Shown here: in pieces, positions 16,247 through 19,416 of the stretch
Position numbering within the stretch: the first letter of the stretch is position 1
Layout of the letters: every line of letters starts with the position of its first letter
Source of the DNA: SLRI01 sp964576715
GTDB lineage: Bacteria > Pseudomonadota > Alphaproteobacteria > Geminicoccales > Geminicoccaceae
NCBI GenBank assembly: GCA_964576715.1
Contig: CAZNWE010000072.1
Location: forward strand, 1-19,416
DNA: 19,416 nucleotides
Direction: 5' to 3'
Notes under the pieces: generated by a model
What the model saw: only the letters and a program-made list of their open reading frames with translations
Told to the model about the DNA's origin: nothing
The model's database searches: none
Translations under genes and position numbers: made by a program

Positions 16247-16300
16247 TACTAATACGAGAAGATCACTGCCCTATATACATCTAATACGCAATATCAGTGC
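16247..16300. promoter_or_regulatory. AT-rich, direct-repeat promoter region of the GGDEF-EAL gene
   Basis: This 54-bp stretch is the most AT-rich in its neighbourhood. It contains the octamer CTAATACG twice in direct orientation (16249-16256 and 16281-16288), 32 bp apart or about three helical turns, and a CACTG...CAGTG inverted pair. It lies between the GGDEF-EAL gene and the 3' end of the nnr gene, both on the minus strand, so it most likely holds the promoter and operator of the GGDEF-EAL gene. No clear -35/-10 pair is identified. Confidence 0.4.
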
Positions 16301-16304
16301 CGCC

Positions 16305-16330
16305 ACGCCGGCCCCGGGGTCCCCCGGCGT
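16305..16330 (-). terminator. GC-rich hairpin, possible terminator after the nnr gene
   Basis: ACGCCGG (16305-16311) and CCGGCGT (16324-16330) form a 7-bp perfect stem with a 12-nt loop that itself contains CCCCGGGG. It begins 50 bp after the nnr stop. There is no T tract on the minus strand after the stem, so it may be only a pausing or 3'-protecting structure. Confidence 0.25.
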
Positions 16331-16379
16331 CACGCGACTGCAACGCTGGCCGGTTGCTCGCCGGACCGGGCGTCGACGC

Positions 16380-17855
16380 TCACTCGGCCAGCAAGTCGGC
16401 GAGCACCGGCGGCAGCTGCGGCAACTGCGGCAACAGGTCGGTTGCCAGCATCGGTGTCGCACAGCGGCCGGCTGCCGCAGCATGCATCCAGGCGGCGGCC
16501 GACGCCGCATCGAACGGCTCCAGCCCCTGCGCGAGCAGGCCGAGAATCATCCCGGCGAGCACGTCGCCACTGCCCGCCGTGGCGAGATTGCCGGGCGCTT
16601 CGGCGTTGATCCGGGCTCGGCCGTCAGCGGCGGCGATCACCGTGTCGGCCCCCTTGAGCAGCACCGTACACTCATACGTGGATGCCGCCGCCCTGGCCCG
16701 GGCGAGACGATCGCCCTTGGCATCCGACAGCCGCGCGAACTCGCCGTCATGCGGGGTGAGCACGGTGTCGGGCGGCAATCGCAGCCTCTCGCCGCGCGCC
16801 CGAGCGGCCCCCAGCGTCGTCAGCGCGTCGGCATCGAGCACCAGGGGGCGGCCGGCATCGAGCAGACGCTCGAGCAGTGCCGCGGTGCGCCGGCCGAGGC
16901 CAGCACCCGGGCCGAACAGGAGCGCATTGAAGCGACGGTCGGCGAAGAGGCCGTCGAGGTCGGCCGGCTGGTCGAGCGGCCGGGTCATCAGGCTTTGCGC
17001 GTGGCCGGCATGGATGGCCAGCGCCTCGCCTGGCGCTGCGACGGTGACCAGCCCGGCACCGATCCTGGCCGCCGCGCGCGCCGCCATGCCGGCTGCCCCG
17101 CTCTGCGTGGCACCGCCGCCGATGACCAGCGCATGACCGAAGCTGTATTTGTGCCGATCCGGGCGCCGGCGCGGCAGTTGCGTCTGCCACTCGGCGGGGG
17201 TGTTGACGCGAAGACCCACGTCATGGGCGGCCACGATGGCCGCCGGGATGCCGATATCGGCGCAGACGATCTCGCCCGCCATGCTGCGTGCGGGCTCGAG
17301 CAGGTGGCCGGGCTTCGGCGCGCAGAAGGTGACGGTGAGCGCGGCCCTGGGGGTCCCCGGCGAGACGGCACCGCTGCTGCCATCGACGCCGGACGGCACA
17401 TCGACGGCGACGACGTGCCGCCGCTTGGCGGTGCTGGCTGCGATCAGGCCGGCGAGATCGGCCGCCAGCGGCCGATCGAGCCCGGCGCCGAAGAGCGCGT
17501 CGACGACGAGGTCGCCGGGCAGTCCCGGTGCTGCCTCGAGCGGGTGCACCGGCCCCGGCCACAGACTCGCGGCGCGCGCTGCGTCACCCGCGAGGCGCGC
17601 CGGGTCGCCGAACGCCGCCAGCGTGACCGGCCAGCCGGCGGCCGCGAGCCGACGCGCCACGACATAGCCGTCACCACCATTGTTGCCGGGGCCGGCGAGC
17701 ACCAGCACGCGGCATGGGGCGCAGCGCTCGACGATGGCCCGCGTGACCGCCCGCCCGGCGGTCTCCATCAGCACCTCGCCGGGAATGCCGGCGGCGATCG
17801 CCGCCCGGTCGACGGCGGCCATCGCCGCGTTGCTGAGAACCGTGCCCGTCAGCAT
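16380..17855 (-). CDS. nnr: Bifunctional NAD(P)H-hydrate epimerase / ADP-dependent dehydratase
   Basis: A 491-residue metabolite-repair enzyme. The N-terminal YjeF-type epimerase (about 1-215) interconverts the R and S forms of hydrated NAD(P)H. Its motifs are visible: GPGNNGGDGYVVAR (55-68), VDALFGAGLDRPL (118-130) and VDVPSGVDGSSG (151-162). The C-terminal ribokinase-like dehydratase (about 230-485) regenerates NAD(P)H using ADP. It shows KYSFGHALVIGG (236-247), LVLDADALT (338-346), VLTPHDGEFARL (365-376) and NLATAGSGDVLAGMI (423-437), with the catalytic Asp at 431. The length matches the fused bacterial form. The open frame extends far upstream, but the ATG at 17855 begins the family sequence and has GGGAGGG about 6 nt upstream. 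It stands alone, divergent from the Hpt gene, and is a housekeeping function that does not obviously link to its neighbours. Confidence 0.96.
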   Translation of the reverse strand: MLTGTVLSNAAMAAVDRAAIAAGIPGEVLMETAGRAVTRAIVERCAPCRVLVLAGPGNNGGDGYVVARRLAAAGWPVTLAAFGDPARLAGDAARAASLWPGPVHPLEAAPGLPGDLVVDALFGAGLDRPLAADLAGLIAASTAKRRHVVAVDVPSGVDGSSGAVSPGTPRAALTVTFCAPKPGHLLEPARSMAGEIVCADIGIPAAIVAAHDVGLRVNTPAEWQTQLPRRRPDRHKYSFGHALVIGGGATQSGAAGMAARAAARIGAGLVTVAAPGEALAIHAGHAQSLMTRPLDQPADLDGLFADRRFNALLFGPGAGLGRRTAALLERLLDAGRPLVLDADALTTLGAARARGERLRLPPDTVLTPHDGEFARLSDAKGDRLARARAAASTYECTVLLKGADTVIAAADGRARINAEAPGNLATAGSGDVLAGMILGLLAQGLEPFDAASAAAWMHAAAAGRCATPMLATDLLPQLPQLPPVLADLLAE

Positions 17856-17993
17856 CGATCGCCCTCCCCGTCGTCCGCCACAACGTCCCGCCGACCGCCC
17901 GGCCGTTAGCCGTTTGTTAAGGGATCGACCGGTAAAGCGACAGCGGTGATGCCGGCGAAGCGGTCGCCGGCGACGCGGGTTGGACGGCTGGCC

Positions 17994-18308
17994 ATGGCGA
18001 CCCTCTTCGACCTTCAGCGGCTCGCCGCGTTCACCGATGGTGACGCCGCGGTCGAGGCCGAGCTCCTGGCGCTGTTCGTCGCCACGGCCGAACGCTACCT
18101 CGCCGATCTCGCGAGCTCGGTCGACCAGGCCGAGCGCTGGCGCGCCACCGCCCACAGCCTCAAGGGTGCCGCCGGCAATATCGGGGCGGCGGCCATGGCG
18201 GAACTCGCCGCCGCCGCCGAACGGACGACCCCCGACCCCAAGCTGTTGGCGCGGCTCGAATCCACCTTCGCTGCGACCCGCGCCAGCCTGCCGCTCGGCG
18301 CCGCCTGA
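17994..18308 (+). CDS. Orphan Hpt (histidine phosphotransfer) domain protein
   Basis: A 104-residue, nearly all-helical protein. The Hpt signature AHSLKGAAGNIGA is at about residues 53-65, with the phospho-accepting His at 54. Upstream, FVATAERYLADLASSVD supplies the preceding helix. Such proteins relay phosphate between receiver domains in multistep phosphorelays. No histidine kinase or receiver gene is present in the window, so its partners are elsewhere. The start is uncertain: the ATG at 17994 begins where Hpt homologues usually do, whereas an in-frame GTG/ATG pair at 17946/17949 would add about 15 basic residues. The upstream gap with the divergent nnr gene must contain its promoter. A hairpin follows the stop. 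Confidence 0.85.
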   Translation: MATLFDLQRLAAFTDGDAAVEAELLALFVATAERYLADLASSVDQAERWRATAHSLKGAAGNIGAAAMAELAAAAERTTPDPKLLARLESTFAATRASLPLGAA

Positions 18309-18322
18309 CGCGGTCCCCGATG

Positions 18323-18347
18323 GCCTCCCGGCGGGCGCCGGGCAGGC
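18323..18347 (+). terminator. Possible intrinsic terminator after the Hpt gene
   Basis: CCCGGC and GCCGGG form a perfect 6-bp stem with a 4-nt loop. The stem extends by GCCT/AGGC across a one-base bulge, giving about ten pairs, and begins 15 bp after the Hpt stop. The downstream tract (GGCGTTGGTT) is only modestly T-rich, so termination is plausible but not certain. Confidence 0.35.
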
Positions 18348-18516
18348 GGCGTTGGTTCGCGGCAACACCGCCGCTGCAACATCCGCCACGCCGAGAATTG
18401 CCTTGATCGTCATGATCGTTTCGATTGATATCCGGCAAGTTTTCGTGAGCGCGCTGGCGGTATCGGGGAACATGTCCGCAAGCCGGGCTCGGTCGTTGTG
18501 CAAAAGGGACGAAGTG

Positions 18517-19407
18517 ATGCGGAACGGGACCCGTTGGCTCGCGGTGAGCGCGCTCTGCGGCCTGCTCGCCGCCTGTGGCGGGCTCAACCTGGGGACGGGC
18601 TTCGAGGGGCGCTTCGACCCGAACCAGCAGGACGACTTCGATCTCAAGGTCTGGGACATCGAGGATGTCCGCAACATGGCGCCGCAGGGCTCGGCGTTCA
18701 GCCAGGGGTTGCGCGCGGGCTATCTCGACCTGGCCGACGCCGAGCGCGAACTGCTGCTGCGCAGCGACTACGACCACATGGTGCGCAAGGCGGTGGCCTC
18801 GGCCGAGGGCCTCGCGGTGATGCCGGACCAGGTCAGCCTGCGCGCGCTCGACGCGGCCCAGGTCGACGAGCTGACCGCCGCCCGGGCGCGGCTGATGGCC
18901 GGGCTCGACGGCAACGGCCGGCTCAAGGCCCCGGATGCCGCGGCCCGGGCGCAGGTCAACTACGATTGCTGGCTGCTCAACGAGGGGCGCGGCACGCGCG
19001 ACCGGGCGGCCGCCTGCAAGGCCGCGTTCGAGGCGGCGATGGCCGAGGTCGAACAGGCGCTGGCCTCCGATCTCGGCAATGTCTACGTCGTCTTCTTCGC
19101 CTGGGACCGCGCCGACATCACCCCGGTCGCCGCCACCATCCTCGACCAGGTGGCCAGCGACTTCGCCCGGGGCGAGGTGCCGCGGATCATCCTCTCCGGC
19201 CACACCGACACCACCGGCACCGCCGACTACAACCTGCGGCTCTCCGAGCGCCGGGCCCGCGCCGCCGCCGCCGAGCTGACCGCCCGCGGCGTGCCGGCGG
19301 AAGCGATCGAGGTGACCTGGTTCGGCGAAACCGACCTCCGCGTCCCCACCGCCGACGGGGTCCGCGAGCCGCAGAACCGCCGTGTGGAGATGCTGTTCGC
19401 CGAGTAG
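18517..19407 (+). CDS. OmpA-family outer-membrane lipoprotein
   Basis: A 296-residue lipoprotein. The N-terminus is a lipoprotein signal peptide (MRNGTRWLAVSALCGLLAAC) with a lipobox ending at C20. Residues 21-185 form an uncharacterised helical region with two cysteines (C151, C167) that could form a disulfide. Residues about 188-296 are the peptidoglycan-binding OmpA C-terminal domain: VYVVFFAWDRADITP, ILSGHTDTTGTADYNLRLSE (225-244), a GVPAEAI segment, and NRRVEMLF near the end. It should be anchored in the outer membrane and tether it to the cell wall. The open frame extends upstream, but the ATG at 18517 starts the signal peptide and is preceded by AAGGGACGAAG. It lies about 208 bp after the Hpt gene, a gap long enough for its own promoter. 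Confidence 0.93.
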   Translation: MRNGTRWLAVSALCGLLAACGGLNLGTGFEGRFDPNQQDDFDLKVWDIEDVRNMAPQGSAFSQGLRAGYLDLADAERELLLRSDYDHMVRKAVASAEGLAVMPDQVSLRALDAAQVDELTAARARLMAGLDGNGRLKAPDAAARAQVNYDCWLLNEGRGTRDRAAACKAAFEAAMAEVEQALASDLGNVYVVFFAWDRADITPVAATILDQVASDFARGEVPRIILSGHTDTTGTADYNLRLSERRARAAAAELTARGVPAEAIEVTWFGETDLRVPTADGVREPQNRRVEMLFAE

Positions 19408-19416
19408 CCACGGCCG

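Noticed and set aside
16173..17909. A plus-strand frame opposite the nnr gene
   Set aside because: Arg/Gly/Gln-rich shadow; the minus strand carries both NAD(P)HX repair domains intact.
17906..17945. CtrA-like or sigma-70-like promoter motifs (GTTTGTTAAGGG) upstream of the Hpt gene
   Set aside because: Only one TTAA half-site is present, and the spacing to any -10-like sequence is wrong; not enough to call a site.
18403..18432. Possible -35 TTGATC with a downstream AT-rich box before the OmpA lipoprotein
   Set aside because: The -35 is passable but the -10 candidate matches the consensus poorly; a promoter somewhere in this gap is likely, but this pair is not supported.

Overview
The window is GC-rich, densely packed chromosomal DNA, probably from an alphaproteobacterium (Rhodospirillales- or Rhizobiales-like). 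That placement is an inference from gene content: dimethylglycine/sarcosine-dehydrogenase-type flavoprotein, CUT1-type sugar ABC transporter, transglutaminase/ATP-grasp/alpha-E cluster, multi-PAS GGDEF-EAL protein and OmpA-type lipoprotein. I see no rRNA, tRNA, CRISPR array, insertion sequence or phage gene, and no gene-free stretch longer than about 260 bp.

Layout. (1) 1-560, minus: the 5' part of an FAD-dependent amine dehydrogenase that runs off the left edge. (2) 817-1497, plus: a small polytopic membrane protein resembling the VTT/DedA fold. (3) 5805-1502, minus: a probable operon of a cystathionine beta-lyase-like PLP enzyme, a family 1 solute-binding protein and two sugar-type permeases; no ATPase gene is present. 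(4) 5865-13194, plus: four tightly coupled genes, namely a transglutaminase with a shortened DUF2126 (amidoligase-like) region, a fused circularly permuted ATP-grasp/alpha-E protein, a second transglutaminase and a GMC (choline-dehydrogenase-like) oxidoreductase. (5) 16182-13199, minus: a PAS/GGDEF/EAL protein with a degenerate GGDEF and intact EAL, followed by a two-TM small protein. (6) 17855-16380, minus: bifunctional NAD(P)HX epimerase/dehydratase. (7) 17994-19407, plus: an orphan Hpt protein and an OmpA-family lipoprotein.

The most interesting part is region 4. Clusters of transglutaminase, DUF2126 ligase, ATP-grasp and alpha-E domains are predicted to make or modify peptides, but their products remain largely unknown. 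Here the order looks conventional, and both transglutaminase Cys-His-Asp triads are intact. The DUF2126 segment, however, has lost most of its predicted catalytic core, and the ATP-grasp domain lacks several residues I would expect. A flavin-dependent oxidoreductase is joined to the cluster by a 1-nt stop/start overlap. This suggests a variant system in which the ligase domains may have become scaffolds and an oxidation step was added. The residue comparisons rest on remembered family patterns and need an alignment to confirm.

Two AT-richer gaps, upstream of the small membrane protein and upstream of the GGDEF-EAL gene, each carry a short perfect direct repeat plus inverted repeats, and look like operators.
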